Positions 17,464 to 28,468 of a stretch of DNA of 64,000 nucleotides are shown in pieces. The stretch comes from Pseudomonas sp. J452 (GTDB lineage: Bacteria > Pseudomonadota > Gammaproteobacteria > Pseudomonadales > Pseudomonadaceae): contig NZ_CP088294.1 of the NCBI RefSeq assembly GCF_024666525.1, positions 3,782,001 through 3,846,000 on the forward strand. The letters are read 5' to 3'. The notes below the pieces were generated by a model. It had not been told where the DNA came from and did not search any database. It was given only the letters and a program-made list of their open reading frames with translations. Numbering within the stretch: the first letter of the stretch is position 1; each line of letters opens with the position of its first letter. The translations under genes were made by a program, and so were the position numbers.

Positions 17464-18147
17464 ATGAGCGCTAGCATTCTTTCTGCGCGGCACCTTAGCA
17501 AAGTGGTACCCAGCACGGAAGGCGAGCTGAGCATCCTGCACGACCTCAGCCTTGAGCTGAACCGTGGCGACAGCCTGGCCATCGTCGGCAGCTCCGGCTC
17601 GGGCAAGTCCACCCTGCTCGGCCTCCTCGCCGGTCTCGACCTGCCTAGCAGTGGCGACGTGGAACTGGCCGGACACTGCCTGACCCATCTGGATGAAGAT
17701 CAACGCGCACGCGTTCGCGCCGAACATGTGGGTTTCGTCTTCCAGTCCTTTCAGTTGCTCGACAACCTCAATGCCCTGGAAAACGTCATGCTGCCGCTGG
17801 AACTGGACGGCCGCCGCGATGCCCGCGAGCGTGCCCGCGACCTGCTGGAGCGGGTCGGCCTGGGTCAGCGCCTGACTCATTCACCCCGCCAACTGTCCGG
17901 CGGCGAACAGCAGCGCGTCGCCATTGCCCGCGCCTTTGCCGCCGAGCCGGCAGTGCTGTTTGCCGACGAACCGACCGGCAACCTCGACAGCCACACGGGC
18001 GAACGCATCAGCGACCTGCTGTTCGAGCTGAACCAGGAGCGCGGTGCGACCCTGGTACTGGTCACCCACGATGAACGCCTGGCGCATCGTTGCCGGCGTC
18101 TGATTCGCCTGGAAGGCGGCCGTCTGGTCGACACCGTGGAGCCCTGA
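17464..18147 (+). CDS. ABC transporter ATP-binding protein (LolD/YbbA-like)
   Basis: 227 residues from ATG 17464 ([13 protein letters not shown]). Walker [10 protein letters not shown], signature LSGGEQQR and Walker B VLFADEPT are all intact, with the D-loop and [10 protein letters not shown] switch after them. Its stop shares one base with the permease start, so the pair forms one transporter of the MacB/LolD superfamily. E. coli ybbA-ybbP lies in the same divergent arrangement beside tesA. The transported substrate is unknown. Confidence 0.93.
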   Translation: MSASILSARHLSKVVPSTEGELSILHDLSLELNRGDSLAIVGSSGSGKSTLLGLLAGLDLPSSGDVELAGHCLTHLDEDQRARVRAEHVGFVFQSFQLLDNLNALENVMLPLELDGRRDARERARDLLERVGLGQRLTHSPRQLSGGEQQRVAIARAFAAEPAVLFADEPTGNLDSHTGERISDLLFELNQERGATLVLVTHDERLAHRCRRLIRLEGGRLVDTVEP

Positions 18148-20651
18148 TGCGCGCCCTGCCGCTGTCACGCCTGTTCGCCCTGGCCGTGCGCCAGTTGCTG
18201 CGCGATGCCCGTTCCGGCGAGCTGCGCGTGCTGTTCTTCGCCCTGCTGATCGCCGTGGCCTCCAGCACTGCCATCGGTTATTTCAGCGCGCGCCTGAATG
18301 GCGCCATGCTGCTGCGTGCCACCGAGTTTCTCGGTGCCGATCTGTTGCTCTCCGGCAGTGCGCCGGCTACGGCCGAACAGATCGAAGCCGGCCGCCAACT
18401 GGGCCTGGACCATGCGCAAGTGGTCGAATTCTCCAGCGTGATCGCCACCGATCAGGGCATCCAGCTGGCCAGCGTCAAGGCCGCCAGCGCCGGCTATCCG
18501 CTGCGCGGCGAGCTGAAAAGCGCAGCGGCGCCCTATCAGCCCGAACAGCCCGGTACAGGACCGGGGCCCGGCGAAGCCTGGGCGGAGGCCCGGCTGTTTG
18601 CCGCGCTGGACCTGAAGATCGGCCAATCGATTGAAGTCGGCAACCTGCCACTGCGCCTGACCCGCGTACTGACCTACGAACCGGATCGCGCCGGCGATTT
18701 CTACAGCCTCACCCCGCGGGTACTGATGCACCTGGACGATCTGCCCGCCACCGGCGTTGTGCAGCCCGGCAGCCGAGTGCGCTACCGCGAATTGTGGCGC
18801 GGCGACGAGCAAGCCCTGCAGCGCTACCAGGATGGCTTGCAAGCTGGCCTGGCGGCGCACCAAAGCATTGAGGATGCGCGCTCCGGCAACCGCCAGATCG
18901 GTGGCGCACTGGGCCGTGCCGAACGCTACCTGAACCTGGCCAGCCTGGCTGCCGTGCTGCTTGCCGGTGTTGCTGTCGCCTTGTCGGCTGCGCGTTTCGC
19001 GGCCCGGCGCTTCGATAGCAGCGCACTGTTGCGCTGTCTGGGCTTGTCACGCCGCGAAGCCCTGAGCCTGTTCGCCTTGCAGCTAGCGCTGCTCGGTCTG
19101 CTGGCCTGCATCGCTGGCGCAGTGCTCGGCTGGGCTGGCCAACTGATCCTGTTCAAGCTGCTCGCGGGTCTGCTGCCGTCCGGCGTACCGCCTGGTGGCG
19201 CCCTGCCCGCCCTGGCCGGCATGGCCACCGGTTTGGTGGCATTGGCCGGTTTTGCCCTGCCGCCGCTGGCCGCCCTGGGGCGCGTGCCGCCATTACGGGT
19301 ACTACGCCGCGATCTGCTGCCGGTACCACCGAGTTCCTGGCTGGTCTATGGTGCGGCGCTGCTGGCCCTGGGCCTGATCATGTGGCGCCTGAGCCTGGAC
19401 CTGAAACTGACCCTGGCCCTGCTCGGTGGCGGCTTACTCACCACCCTGCTGCTGGGCGGCCTGTTGCTGCTCACGCTGCGCAGCCTGCGCCGCTTGCTGG
19501 CGCGTGCCTCATTGCCCTGGCGTCTGGGTCTGGGCCAGTTGCTGCGTTACCCGCTGGCCGCCGCGGGGCAGGCACTGGCATTCGGCCTGATCCTCCTGGC
19601 CATGGCGCTGATCGCCCTGCTGCGTGGCGAGTTGCTGGATACCTGGCAGGACCAGTTGCCCGAACAAGCGCCCAATCACTTCGCCCTCAATGTGCTGCCA
19701 GCGGAAAAGGAGGCCTTCGCCGCGCGTTTGGCCGAGATCTCGCCGCAGCCAGCCCCGCTCTATCCAATAATTGCTGGGCGCCTGACCGAGATCAACGGCG
19801 CGGCGGTCAAACAGATCGTCAGCAAGGACAGCACCGGCGACCGCGCGGTAAGACGTGACCTGAGCCTGACCTGGTCGGCTGAACTGCCGAGCGGCAACGA
19901 ACTGGTCGCCGGCCAGTGGTGGACGACTGACACGACCGGGCCAGTGCCGGGCGTCTCGGTGGAGTCCGAGTTGGCCGAAAGCCTGCAACTGCAGCTCGGC
20001 GACCTGCTCACCTTCGATGTCGGCGGCCTGCAACGCCAGGCCCGTGTCAGCAGCCTGCGCAAGGTCGAATGGGACAGCTTCCAGCCGAACTTCTACATGA
20101 TCTTCGAGCCCGGCACCCTGCAGGACCTGCCTGCCACCTACCTGACCAGCTTCTACCTGCCGCCCAACAGCGAGCAGCAACTGGTGGAGCTGGCGCGCGC
20201 CTTTCCGGCGGCCACCCTGCTGCAGGTCGAAGCACTCCTGGCGCAACTGCGCAGCATCCTGGCCCAGGTCACCCTGGCCGTGGAGTACGTCTTGCTGTTC
20301 GTCCTGGCGGCGGGCCTGACCGTGCTGTTCGCTGGCCTGCAATCCACTCTGGATGAACGCATCCGCCAAGGAGCCCTGCTCCGCGCCCTGGGCGCCGAAC
20401 GCCGCCTGCTTATCGCCGCGCGGCGCACCGAGTTCGCCCTGCTCGGCGCCACCAGCGGCGTGCTGGCTGCGCTCGGCTGCGAACTGGTGAGCCTGCTGCT
20501 GTACCGCTTCGTCCTCGATCTACCCTGGCAGCCACATGCCTGGCTGCTGCTATTGCCGTTGATTGGCGCACTGCTGGTGGGGACTGCCGGTGTACTCGGT
20601 ACCCGCCGTGCCCTCAACGTCAGCCCTTTGGCCGTACTTCGCGATACATGA
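18147..20651 (+). CDS. FtsX-family ABC permease (YbbP-like)
   Basis: 834 residues. There is one N-terminal membrane helix (about 30-50), a large periplasmic domain, then helices grouped at about 275-420 and near the C-terminus, with two FtsX repeats; the second ends [20 protein letters not shown]. It is the membrane partner of the preceding ATPase, whose stop codon it overlaps (TGATG). Members of this group work as mechanotransmitters or lipoprotein extractors rather than as importers. The client is unknown. Confidence 0.9.
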   Translation: MRALPLSRLFALAVRQLLRDARSGELRVLFFALLIAVASSTAIGYFSARLNGAMLLRATEFLGADLLLSGSAPATAEQIEAGRQLGLDHAQVVEFSSVIATDQGIQLASVKAASAGYPLRGELKSAAAPYQPEQPGTGPGPGEAWAEARLFAALDLKIGQSIEVGNLPLRLTRVLTYEPDRAGDFYSLTPRVLMHLDDLPATGVVQPGSRVRYRELWRGDEQALQRYQDGLQAGLAAHQSIEDARSGNRQIGGALGRAERYLNLASLAAVLLAGVAVALSAARFAARRFDSSALLRCLGLSRREALSLFALQLALLGLLACIAGAVLGWAGQLILFKLLAGLLPSGVPPGGALPALAGMATGLVALAGFALPPLAALGRVPPLRVLRRDLLPVPPSSWLVYGAALLALGLIMWRLSLDLKLTLALLGGGLLTTLLLGGLLLLTLRSLRRLLARASLPWRLGLGQLLRYPLAAAGQALAFGLILLAMALIALLRGELLDTWQDQLPEQAPNHFALNVLPAEKEAFAARLAEISPQPAPLYPIIAGRLTEINGAAVKQIVSKDSTGDRAVRRDLSLTWSAELPSGNELVAGQWWTTDTTGPVPGVSVESELAESLQLQLGDLLTFDVGGLQRQARVSSLRKVEWDSFQPNFYMIFEPGTLQDLPATYLTSFYLPPNSEQQLVELARAFPAATLLQVEALLAQLRSILAQVTLAVEYVLLFVLAAGLTVLFAGLQSTLDERIRQGALLRALGAERRLLIAARRTEFALLGATSGVLAALGCELVSLLLYRFVLDLPWQPHAWLLLLPLIGALLVGTAGVLGTRRALNVSPLAVLRDT

Positions 20652-20658
20652 GAGCTGC

Positions 20659-21156
20659 ATGAGCCGTTACCGCCCGCCGCGCACCGCCGGCACTGCCCTG
20701 ATCACCCCGGAAGGTGAAGCGCGCCTGCGTGCAGAACTGCACGAGCTCTGGCATGTGCGTCGTCCCCAGGTGACCCAGTCGGTCAGCGAGGCGGCGGCTC
20801 AGGGCGACCGCTCGGAAAATGCCGAGTACACCTACGGCAAGAAGATGCTGCGGGAAATCGACAGTCGCGTGCGCTTCCTGACCAAGCGTCTGGAAAGCCT
20901 CAAGGTGGTCGACAGCCGCCCTGCCGACCCGAACAAGGTCTACTTCGGCGCCTGGGTGACCCTGGAAGATGACAATGGCGACGAGACCCGCTATCGCATC
21001 GTCGGCCCGGACGAACTGGACCTCAAGCAGGGACTGATCAGCATCGACTCGCCGCTGGCCCGAGCACTGATTGGCAAGGCGCTGGATGCCGAAGTGCGGG
21101 TACAGGCACCGGGCGGCGAGCAGACCTTCTATATCACCGCGATCGACTATCCCTAG
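20659..21156 (+). CDS. greB: Transcript cleavage factor GreB
   Basis: 165 residues. The N-terminal coiled coil carries the acidic tip [14 protein letters not shown], whose Asp and Glu residues stimulate cleavage of backtracked RNA in RNA polymerase. The C-terminal FKBP-like domain contains the conserved [12 protein letters not shown]. The first residues ([16 protein letters not shown]) match GreB rather than GreA. It follows the permease gene by 7 bases, so it is probably co-transcribed. Confidence 0.95.
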   Translation: MSRYRPPRTAGTALITPEGEARLRAELHELWHVRRPQVTQSVSEAAAQGDRSENAEYTYGKKMLREIDSRVRFLTKRLESLKVVDSRPADPNKVYFGAWVTLEDDNGDETRYRIVGPDELDLKQGLISIDSPLARALIGKALDAEVRVQAPGGEQTFYITAIDYP

Positions 21157-21202
21157 GGTCTTTTGCCATTTCGTTCACGGCCGCGACGGCAACAGACCCT
21201 AG
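21153..21202. terminator. Long inverted repeat between greB and a convergent gene
   Basis: CTAGGGTCT (21153-21161) pairs with AGACCCTAG (21194-21202), and inner bases TTGCC and GGCAA extend the stem. It includes the greB stop codon and ends 4 bases from the opposing gene. It is a possible bidirectional terminator, but it lacks a clear T run. Confidence 0.5.
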
Positions 21203-21205
21203 AGC

Positions 21206-21517
21206 TCAGCGCAGGCTGATCAGGCCCTGGCGGGCGACCCGTACCAGTTGTTCGATCAGCTCGGCATTCACCGGTTGCGCCTCGCCACCGACCACCACCA
21301 GATCGAAGCCGTTGCTGGGTAACTGCGCCAATGCTTCGGCGTCTGGCGAGGCGAACTTGATGAGAAAATTACGCGCTCTCGGCCAATGTTTGGGCCAGCC
21401 TTCGAGGCTCTTGAGCAGACGCGGTTGATGGCTGCCGACCAGCAGCACATGCGGATGACGGTTGACCGCGGTACGCGGCAGGGAGGAAAAATACAGATGA
21501 GGGCGCGGGCAATTCAT
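21206..21517 (-). CDS. Hypothetical protein, possible degenerate receiver fold
   Basis: 103 residues from ATG 21517 (a GTG at 21568 is in frame too). Alternating strand and helix segments (HVLLVGSHQPRLL, NGFDLVVVGGEAQPVN, LVRVARQGLISLR) resemble a receiver-like or Rossmann-like fold, but no phosphorylation site is present. It faces greB and is divergent from thpR. I do not assign a function. Confidence 0.55.
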   Translation of the reverse strand: MNCPRPHLYFSSLPRTAVNRHPHVLLVGSHQPRLLKSLEGWPKHWPRARNFLIKFASPDAEALAQLPSNGFDLVVVGGEAQPVNAELIEQLVRVARQGLISLR

Positions 21518-21698
21518 GGTTACAGTCTCAGCCTCGTAATCCCGCCGGACTGCGGTGAGAGGCGACACCGGCCAGCGCTTTAGCGGTATTTGCCCAACCG
21601 GGCGGCGCCCCGCAAGTTGCTCTTAAATCGGCGCCATGGGGTGATGCTAGAAATCCTCGTACCGCTCTGTCAAGCCGCATGCAGACCCGGAGGCCCAT

Positions 21699-22238
21699 GT
21701 GTCAGCAGAGATCGAACCGCGCTTGCGACTGTTCTTTGCCCTGCCCCTGCCGCCGGCACTGCGTCTGCAGGTCGAAAACTGGCGCAATGGTCTCGCCATC
21801 GAAGGGCATCTGCTGGCCGGCAGCGACCTGCACCTGACCCTGGCTTTTCTGGGCTCCCAGCCGTGCAGCAGCCTTGCACGGCTCAAGCGCCTGGCTGCCG
21901 GCTTGCACGCGCAGCAATCCTTCTGTCTGTGCCTCGATCGGCTGCAGTGCTGGCAAGGCGGTCTCTTGCATCTGGCGCCTGGCCAGGTGCCCGCCGCGTT
22001 GCTGGTGTTGCAGCAGAACCTGCACGCCGCATTGGCACAGGCCGGTTTTTCGCTCGAAACACGCCCCTATTGCCCGCACCTGAGCCTGGCACGCGGCAGT
22101 CGACTGCCTGCGCTTGTCAGCCCTTGTGCATTCTCCTGGCAGGTCGAGCATTTCGCCCTGTTCGTCTCGCACCAACAGGCCGATGGCAGCCGCTACCAGC
22201 TCATCGGGCAATGGCCACTGCAGCTACGGACAAGCTGA
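21699..22238 (+). CDS. thpR: RNA 2',3'-cyclic phosphodiesterase (LigT)
   Basis: 179 residues. The two HxT/S motifs of the 2H phosphoesterase fold are present: HLTLAFLG and HLSLARG. The family opens cyclic phosphates at RNA ends and was first named 2'-5' RNA ligase. The start is GTG 21699, with CCGGAGG upstream; an ATG two bases earlier is out of frame. It precedes the lipase genes, but the gap holds a separate promoter. Confidence 0.93.
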   Translation: MSAEIEPRLRLFFALPLPPALRLQVENWRNGLAIEGHLLAGSDLHLTLAFLGSQPCSSLARLKRLAAGLHAQQSFCLCLDRLQCWQGGLLHLAPGQVPAALLVLQQNLHAALAQAGFSLETRPYCPHLSLARGSRLPALVSPCAFSWQVEHFALFVSHQQADGSRYQLIGQWPLQLRTS

Positions 22239-22336
22239 TCGGCCCCGTCTGAGCGCGCGGATTCCCATGGGGCGTTTCCCCAGGTAACAACTGACTTCAT
22301 GCAGGCAACCCCGGCGAAATAGTGGCCTAAATTTGC

Positions 22337-22348
22337 AAACGGCCGTTT
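22337..22348. promoter_or_regulatory. 12-bp palindrome upstream of lipA
   Basis: AAACGGCCGTTT is a perfect palindrome 30 bases upstream of the sigma-54-type -24 element. A lipase activator such as the NtrC-type LipR or CbrB would bind in this area, but such proteins normally bind longer or more distant sites. The site is suggestive only. Confidence 0.35.
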
Positions 22349-22377
22349 AGAGCCTTCGCTCTAATAATCTGACTGTT

Positions 22378-22392
22378 TGGCACATTTCCTGC
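22378..22392 (+). promoter_or_regulatory. Sigma-54-type promoter of lipA
   Basis: TTGGCACATTTCCTGC has GG (22379-22380) and GC (22391-22392) exactly 10 bases apart, matching the -24/-12 pattern TGGCAC-N5-TGC. It lies 91 bases before the lipA ATG, leaving a leader of about 79 bases. Lipase genes of P. alcaligenes and P. aeruginosa are known to need RpoN. Sequence support is good. Confidence 0.75.
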
Positions 22393-22473
22393 CCTTCAAG
22401 CCGCAGCTGAAGTGCCTACCCAGGATGGATATGGCTGGCTGAACTCAGGGAAAACTGCCACATCACTGTTTGA

Positions 22474-23424
<951 letters not shown>

Positions 23425-23434
23425 TCAGCCTGCC

Positions 23435-23450
23435 GGGGCCTTCGGGCCCC
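23435..23450 (+). terminator. Hairpin between lipA and the foldase gene
   Basis: GGGGCC-TTCG-GGCCCC forms a compact stem ending in CTTT. It lacks a long T run, so it may be a partial terminator or a stability element that sets more lipase than foldase mRNA. Confidence 0.55.
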
Positions 23451-23476
23451 TTTGGCGCGCCTCTTCGAGTATCGAC

Positions 23477-24502
23477 GTGAATCGAAAACTGCTATTTGCC
23501 GCCCCCCTGGTAGTCGGAGGCAGTATTGCACTGACGCTCTACCTGAACCCCGCCACCGACCTCCCGACACCGGCCAATACACCTGCGACGTCGACAGCCG
23601 TTAGCCAACCTGCGGCGACGATCGACAGCAACACGCAAGCTGCGCCAACCAGCACCCAGGACAATGCACCCTATGCCCTGCCCCCTTCCTTCAGCGGCAC
23701 CACAGTAGACGGCCAGTTTCGCGTCGACAGCGCCGGCAACCTGCTGATCAGCGAGGATATCCGGCGGATATTCGACTACTTCCTCAGTGCCCTGGGTGAA
23801 GACTCGCTGCAGCACAGCGTCAAACGCCTGCAGACCTACATCACCAGCCAGCTGGCAATGCCCGCCCGTGAACAGGCGCTGGTCCTCCTGGAACAGTACC
23901 TGCAGTACAAGCAGCAACTGGTCCAGCTGGAAAAGGACCTGCCGCAGATGGCCAGCGTGGATGCCATGCGCCAGCGCGAGCAGGCCGTCCAGGCCCTGCG
24001 CGCTTCGCTGTTCAGCGCCGAGGCGCATCAGGTGTTCTTCGGCAACGAAGAGGCCTACAACCAGTTCACCCTGCAGCGCCTGGCCATCCGCCATGACCAG
24101 AGCCTGAGCGATGACGAGAAAGCTGCAGCCCTCGACCAGTTGCGCAATGGCTTGCCGGAGTCCATGCAGGAGCTGATCGTGCCGCAGTTGCAGACCGAGC
24201 TGCGCCAGCAGACGTCAGCCTTGCAGGCGCAAGGTGCCAGCCCGCAGCAGATCCAGCAGCTGCGCCTGCAACTGGTCGGTGCCGAAGCCACCGCACGCCT
24301 GGAGGCGCTCGACCAGCGCCGCCAGCAGTGGGCGCAGCGCCTCAACGACTATCGCCGCGAGAAGGCGCTGATCGAAGCCAACAACGGCCTCAGCAGCAGC
24401 GACAAGGCGGCAGCCATCGACAGCCTGGCTGCAGAACGCTTCGACGAGCAAGAGCGCCTGCGCCTGGCCGCAGCCGAAGAGCTGGCCAGCGCCCGCGAAT
24501 AG
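23477..24502 (+). CDS. lifO: Lipase-specific foldase (Lif), lipase chaperone
   Basis: 341 residues. An N-terminal membrane anchor (about 5-24) is followed by a Pro/Thr/Ala-rich linker. The Lif signature [12 protein letters not shown] is intact. The helical C-terminal part (from about 150) embraces the lipase. Lif folds LipA in the periplasm and stays in the membrane. The start GTG 23477 lies 52 bases after lipA, and a terminator follows. Confidence 0.95.
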   Translation: MNRKLLFAAPLVVGGSIALTLYLNPATDLPTPANTPATSTAVSQPAATIDSNTQAAPTSTQDNAPYALPPSFSGTTVDGQFRVDSAGNLLISEDIRRIFDYFLSALGEDSLQHSVKRLQTYITSQLAMPAREQALVLLEQYLQYKQQLVQLEKDLPQMASVDAMRQREQAVQALRASLFSAEAHQVFFGNEEAYNQFTLQRLAIRHDQSLSDDEKAAALDQLRNGLPESMQELIVPQLQTELRQQTSALQAQGASPQQIQQLRLQLVGAEATARLEALDQRRQQWAQRLNDYRREKALIEANNGLSSSDKAAAIDSLAAERFDEQERLRLAAAEELASARE

Positions 24503-24521
24503 ACACCCTGAGGTAGAAACG

Positions 24522-24547
24522 ACGAGGCCCGCAAACGCGGGCCTCGT
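24522..24547 (+). terminator. Terminator of the lipase operon
   Basis: ACGAGGCCCGC-AAAC-GCGGGCCTCGT, an 11-bp stem 20 bases after the foldase stop. It lies between converging genes. Confidence 0.85.
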
Positions 24548-24562
24548 TCATTGCAGAAGGAC

Positions 24563-24997
24563 TCAACCGGCGATGCGGCGATCCAGCGACAGCTTGCCGG
24601 CCCCTTCGATGACCAGGGTGGCACTGATCAGCGCCAGGATCATCGCGTACTCATAGCCATTGGCGCTCATGAAGAAGCCATTGACCCAGTGCACGCTGAA
24701 GATCGCGACCAGCATGGCAACCAGCAGGGAGATCGCGGCCGGGCGTACCAGCAGGCCGACCACCAGGGCCAGGCCACCGAAGAACTCGGCGCTGCCAGCC
24801 AGGGCTGCCATCAGGTAGCCGGGGGTGATGCCGATGCTTTCCATCCACTGAGCCACGCCGTCCAGGCCGTAGCCGCCAAACCAACCAAACAGCTTCTGGG
24901 CGCCGTGAGCGGCGAAGGTCAGACCGGTGACGATGCGCAGCAGGGTGATGCCGTAACCGGCTTGGGTGGAGAGAGCGGTTTTGATCAGTGCGTTCAT
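24563..24997 (-). CDS. DoxX-family membrane protein
   Basis: 144 residues with four membrane helices. The start pattern ITLLRIVTGLTFAAHGAQKLFGWFGGYG is typical of DoxX, shown here in part as FAAHGAQKLFGWFGG. Family members are linked to thiol or quinone redox stress, but the function here is not set by sequence. The start ATG 24997 follows a distinct AT-rich promoter region. It is the only membrane protein near the lipase operon. Confidence 0.85.
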   Translation of the reverse strand: MNALIKTALSTQAGYGITLLRIVTGLTFAAHGAQKLFGWFGGYGLDGVAQWMESIGITPGYLMAALAGSAEFFGGLALVVGLLVRPAAISLLVAMLVAIFSVHWVNGFFMSANGYEYAMILALISATLVIEGAGKLSLDRRIAG

Positions 24998-25054
24998 GCC
25001 AGTGCGTCCTTTAGTGCGAGAAGTGAGAGTTAGCGGTTGCTGAACAACAGATTA

Positions 25055-25112
25055 GATGAATTTATCGATTTAAATAGTGTAAATTTGCGCTAATTTAAAT
25101 CGAATAAATTGA
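25055..25112 (-). promoter_or_regulatory. AT-rich inverted-repeat region upstream of the DoxX gene
   Basis: ATTTATCGATTTAAAT (25060-25075) and ATTTAAATCGAATAAAT (25092-25108) form a near-perfect inverted repeat with one inserted base. The stretch is strongly AT-rich against GC-rich surroundings. It sits 60-110 bases upstream of the DoxX start and could be an operator for an unlinked regulator. Confidence 0.5.
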
Positions 25113-26537
25113 TCATTTCCGCGTACTCACTTTTTGCCCTTGCGGCTCGATCAGATAGCGCTCGCGGTCATAGGCCAGGTAGTACTTGTTCACGCTGCTC
25201 ACGTAGCTGACCACGCCCATGCCCAGCTGCTCCATGGCGATACGCTCGACCTGGAAGAACCAGCGATTGGGGTCCAGCCCCCGGCGCCGCGCCTCGGCAC
25301 GCAGGCTTTGCACCCGCTGCGGGCCCATGTTGTAGGCGGCCAGGACAAAGGCCATGCGCTCTTCCTCGGCGATCTGCCGGCTGGAGAAGAACTCGCGGCG
25401 GATGCGCGCCATGTAACGGGTGGCAGCCAGGACATTGCTGTCCAGCGCATGGATATTGCCAACCCCGACGCTGCGCGCCGCTGCCGGGGTGATCTGCATC
25501 AGGCCGGTGGCACCTGATGCTCCGCGCGCCGCCGGATTGAGGGTGGACTCCTTGTAGGCCACCGCAGCCAGCCGCAACCAGTCGAGATCCTGCTGCTGGC
25601 CGTGTTTCTGCAGCACCTGACGGACCTTCTCCAGACGCTGGCGATCATTACCCGTGAGTGGGTTACGCACTTTGTACATACGGCGGTAGACGCGCTGGAA
25701 GGTGGCGTCCTGGTCGGCCGGCTGGCGGTAGCTGGCCAGGAACCGATCGATACTGGCGCGCAGCATCAGAGCATCGCGACGCACGAACCAGCTCATGTCA
25801 GCCTTCTGCCCCACCAGCAGATGCCTCTCGATACGCAATCTGGGCAACACCTTGCTCCAGCGCTCGGCAATCGGCAGCTCTACGGCTGTCCAGGGGTAGA
25901 TGCCGGCCTGGACCATCTCCAGCACATCCTCCACGGCGAGACTGGGATCAGCCCACTCGACCACGATCGGCGGCTGCTTGCGTTCGGCCAGGCGCTGGTT
26001 CACCTCGCGCAGGGCTTCGCCAACGGCACTGCCCGCCGGCAGAACCAGGCTGCGCCCGGCCATGTCCTCGAGTTTGCGGTAATGACGATTGCCGCGGTTC
26101 CCCACCACCACAATCGCCACATCCTGGCGGATCGGCGCACTGGCAGTGACCCTGCGCCCGGTATGTGGGGCCAGCAATTCTCCCGGCGCAACCAGATCAC
26201 CCTGGCCCTTCTGCAAGGCTGCGAGCAGTTGATCCTTGGGCAACGGGATGATCTTCAGGCGCAGGTTGCGGCCGTCACGGGCATTGCCATTGAGGTATTG
26301 CTCGAAGGCGCGCAGGCGATGGCGCTCGACGCCTATCGCCTGGCCCTTCACCTCACCGGAGCTGTTGCGGCTCTGGTTGACCAGCACGCGCAACTCGCCA
26401 CTCTTGCGCACCTCGGCCAGATCGCGCAGCGGCAGATCAGTGCCACGCACCTCGGCCGGCGAGCTGGCCAGACGCGCCTGGACAGGCATGGGCAGCCAGA
26501 CCAGGCAGCAGAACAGAAGCAGTAGCGCGCGGGTCAT
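25113..26537 (-). CDS. MltF-like membrane-bound lytic transglycosylase
   Basis: 474 residues. A signal peptide is followed by a solute-binding-protein-like domain (about 45-270) and an SLT transglycosylase domain (about 320-450). The catalytic Glu is in AYKESTLNPAARG, followed by TGLMQITP and AYNMGPQRVQ. It should cut glycan strands of peptidoglycan and form 1,6-anhydro ends. GGAGG precedes ATG 26537. It is one of the MltF-type paralogues of Pseudomonas (slt1/mltF2 group). The 229-bp gap to tatD has no gene. Confidence 0.9.
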   Translation of the reverse strand: MTRALLLLFCCLVWLPMPVQARLASSPAEVRGTDLPLRDLAEVRKSGELRVLVNQSRNSSGEVKGQAIGVERHRLRAFEQYLNGNARDGRNLRLKIIPLPKDQLLAALQKGQGDLVAPGELLAPHTGRRVTASAPIRQDVAIVVVGNRGNRHYRKLEDMAGRSLVLPAGSAVGEALREVNQRLAERKQPPIVVEWADPSLAVEDVLEMVQAGIYPWTAVELPIAERWSKVLPRLRIERHLLVGQKADMSWFVRRDALMLRASIDRFLASYRQPADQDATFQRVYRRMYKVRNPLTGNDRQRLEKVRQVLQKHGQQQDLDWLRLAAVAYKESTLNPAARGASGATGLMQITPAAARSVGVGNIHALDSNVLAATRYMARIRREFFSSRQIAEEERMAFVLAAYNMGPQRVQSLRAEARRRGLDPNRWFFQVERIAMEQLGMGVVSYVSSVNKYYLAYDRERYLIEPQGQKVSTRK

Positions 26538-26766
26538 CCGGCCTCCGGGTTAAGCCAGGCACAGCACACGCCTGGCCGACTGAGAGCGCCCGCATGTCGG
26601 CAAGTTCCGGCAAACGGGGGCGCGGAGAGTGTCACAGACACCCGATGCTCGCCACTCGAAGCTGGTAATCAACTTGAAATATCATAAATAACCCAATGAA
26701 ATTATTGGCTTTATTGATAAATATCGAGCTCTGCTATGCTGCCCGGCGCAGCCCGGAGGTAGCACC

Positions 26767-27573
26767 ATGCAACTCATCGACATCGGCGTCAATCTGACCC
26801 ACCCCAGCCTGGCCCGGCAACGTGACGAAGTGCTCGCTCGCGCCCAGGCTGCCGGCGTGTGCCAACTGGTCCTGACAGGCACCAGCCTGGAAGAAAGCGA
26901 ACAGGCCCTGGCCTTCTGTGAAGAACTGGACGGCACTGGCCAGCGCCTGTTCAGCACCGCCGGCGTACACCCGCACGATGCCAGCCAGTGGAACGCCGAC
27001 AGCAGCCGTCAGTTGCGCGCCTTGCTGGCGCAAGCGCCGGTGCGCGCGGTGGGCGAATGCGGGCTGGATTTCAACCGCGATTTCTCCCCTCGCCCGCTGC
27101 AGGAAAAAGCCCTGGAGGAGCAGCTGGCCCTGGCGGTCGAACTGCAGCTGCCGGTGTTCCTCCATGAGCGCGACGCCAGCGAGCGGCTGATCGCCATCCT
27201 CCGCGAGTTTCGCGACCGCCTGCCGGCGGCGGTGGTGCACTGCTTCACCGGCGAGAAAACCGCGCTGTACGGCTACCTCGACCTCGACCTGCACATCGGC
27301 ATCACTGGCTGGATCTGCGACGAACGCCGCGGCACTCACCTGCACCCGCTGGTGCGCGAGATCCCGGCCGGGCGGCTGATGCTGGAGAGCGATGCGCCGT
27401 TCCTGCTGCCACGCAGCCTGCGGCCCAAACCGAAGAGCGGGCACAACGAACCGGCGTTTCTAGGCGAGGTGTTGCGTGAGGTCGCCCTGCACAGAGGCGA
27501 AAGTCAGGAGGCGCTGGCAGCGCATACTACTGCCAGCGCGCGGGCATTCTTCGATCTGCCGCTAATCGATTGA
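26767..27573 (+). CDS. tatD: TatD-family metal-dependent deoxyribonuclease
   Basis: 268 residues, closest to E. coli TatD itself rather than YcfH: it starts [11 protein letters not shown] where TatD lacks the usual HxH. Metal ligands are in [20 protein letters not shown] and ESDAP. It acts as a 3'-5' exonuclease and is linked to DNA repair. CCGGAGG precedes ATG 26767. Its TGA touches the stop codon of the convergent thioesterase gene with no base between. Confidence 0.93.
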   Translation: MQLIDIGVNLTHPSLARQRDEVLARAQAAGVCQLVLTGTSLEESEQALAFCEELDGTGQRLFSTAGVHPHDASQWNADSSRQLRALLAQAPVRAVGECGLDFNRDFSPRPLQEKALEEQLALAVELQLPVFLHERDASERLIAILREFRDRLPAAVVHCFTGEKTALYGYLDLDLHIGITGWICDERRGTHLHPLVREIPAGRLMLESDAPFLLPRSLRPKPKSGHNEPAFLGEVLREVALHRGESQEALAAHTTASARAFFDLPLID

Positions 27574-28371
27574 TCAGCCGAACACCGTCACCGTCTGCCG
27601 GCTGAGGGCCAGCAGCTCGCCCGAGGGGCTCCACAGGCCGGCGGCGATATGTCCGTAGCCATCGCGAGCATGTTCGATCTCGGCGCGGTACAGGCACCAG
27701 TCGTGGGTGGTCAGCTTGGCCACCGGCTGGACGAACTCGATGGTCCAGGTCAGCGAGCTGCCCGGGGTCGGCGTCTTCAGGTGCGATAGCGGGATCGGCG
27801 GCCAGGCATCGACCAGGGCCAGCAGGTGGGTCTCGCTGATCTTGTCGTAGGACACATCGCTGCGCAGGCGTACCCAGCCGCCCATCTCGCGCGAGGTGTT
27901 GCCGCTGAACGGCATGCCGCCCAGGCCCCAGCGCATAGCCAGGAAACGGGTGAACTCGGGGGTGACGCCGGCGATGTAAGGCAGCTCCTGGCACTCCTCC
28001 ACGGGCTTCATCGCCGGCGCTGGCACGGCAGGAACATCGATTGCCGACGGGCGCGAGGCACCAAAGCTGCCCTGCATCAGGGCCACCACTTCACCGTTCT
28101 GCACCGCGCGGCCCAGCACCTGGCTGACCGCCTTGCCTTCACGCAGTACTTCGACCTCGAACGCCACCGCCTCGCCCATCAGCAGCGGACCGACAAAGGT
28201 GATCGACAAGGAACGCACCGGGCGCCCGGCCGGCACCTTGGCGCGCATGGCTTCATAGATCATCGCCGCGACCAGGCCACCGAACGTGGCCCGGCCCTGG
28301 CCCCAGAGCGGCGGCACTACAACGTGTTGCGGGCGGTTATGCACCGCCTGGATCAGTTCAGCAAAGGTCAT
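27574..28371 (-). CDS. Acyl-CoA thioesterase family protein (double hotdog)
   Basis: 265 residues. Two hotdog halves are visible. The first contains GQGRATFGGLVAAMIYEAM, the second GSSLTWTIEF and TTHDWCLYRAEIEHARDGYGHIAAGLW. The protein is TesB-like and should release free fatty acids from acyl-CoA. The catalytic residues cannot be fixed from motifs alone. Its stop codon abuts that of tatD (TGATCA). Confidence 0.85.
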   Translation of the reverse strand: MTFAELIQAVHNRPQHVVVPPLWGQGRATFGGLVAAMIYEAMRAKVPAGRPVRSLSITFVGPLLMGEAVAFEVEVLREGKAVSQVLGRAVQNGEVVALMQGSFGASRPSAIDVPAVPAPAMKPVEECQELPYIAGVTPEFTRFLAMRWGLGGMPFSGNTSREMGGWVRLRSDVSYDKISETHLLALVDAWPPIPLSHLKTPTPGSSLTWTIEFVQPVAKLTTHDWCLYRAEIEHARDGYGHIAAGLWSPSGELLALSRQTVTVFG

Positions 28372-28468
28372 GCAGCAGTCTCCTGTTATCTGTGCAACAG
28401 CTTAGGAGAAAAGCGCCCTGCTGCGGGAGGGGCGTTCTAGACAATTCAGCCGCGAAATTGCCGTCTAT

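Noticed and set aside
23435..23450. Hairpin after lipA as a full terminator
   Set aside because: It ends in only three T, and the foldase gene needs the lipase promoter, so complete termination is unlikely.
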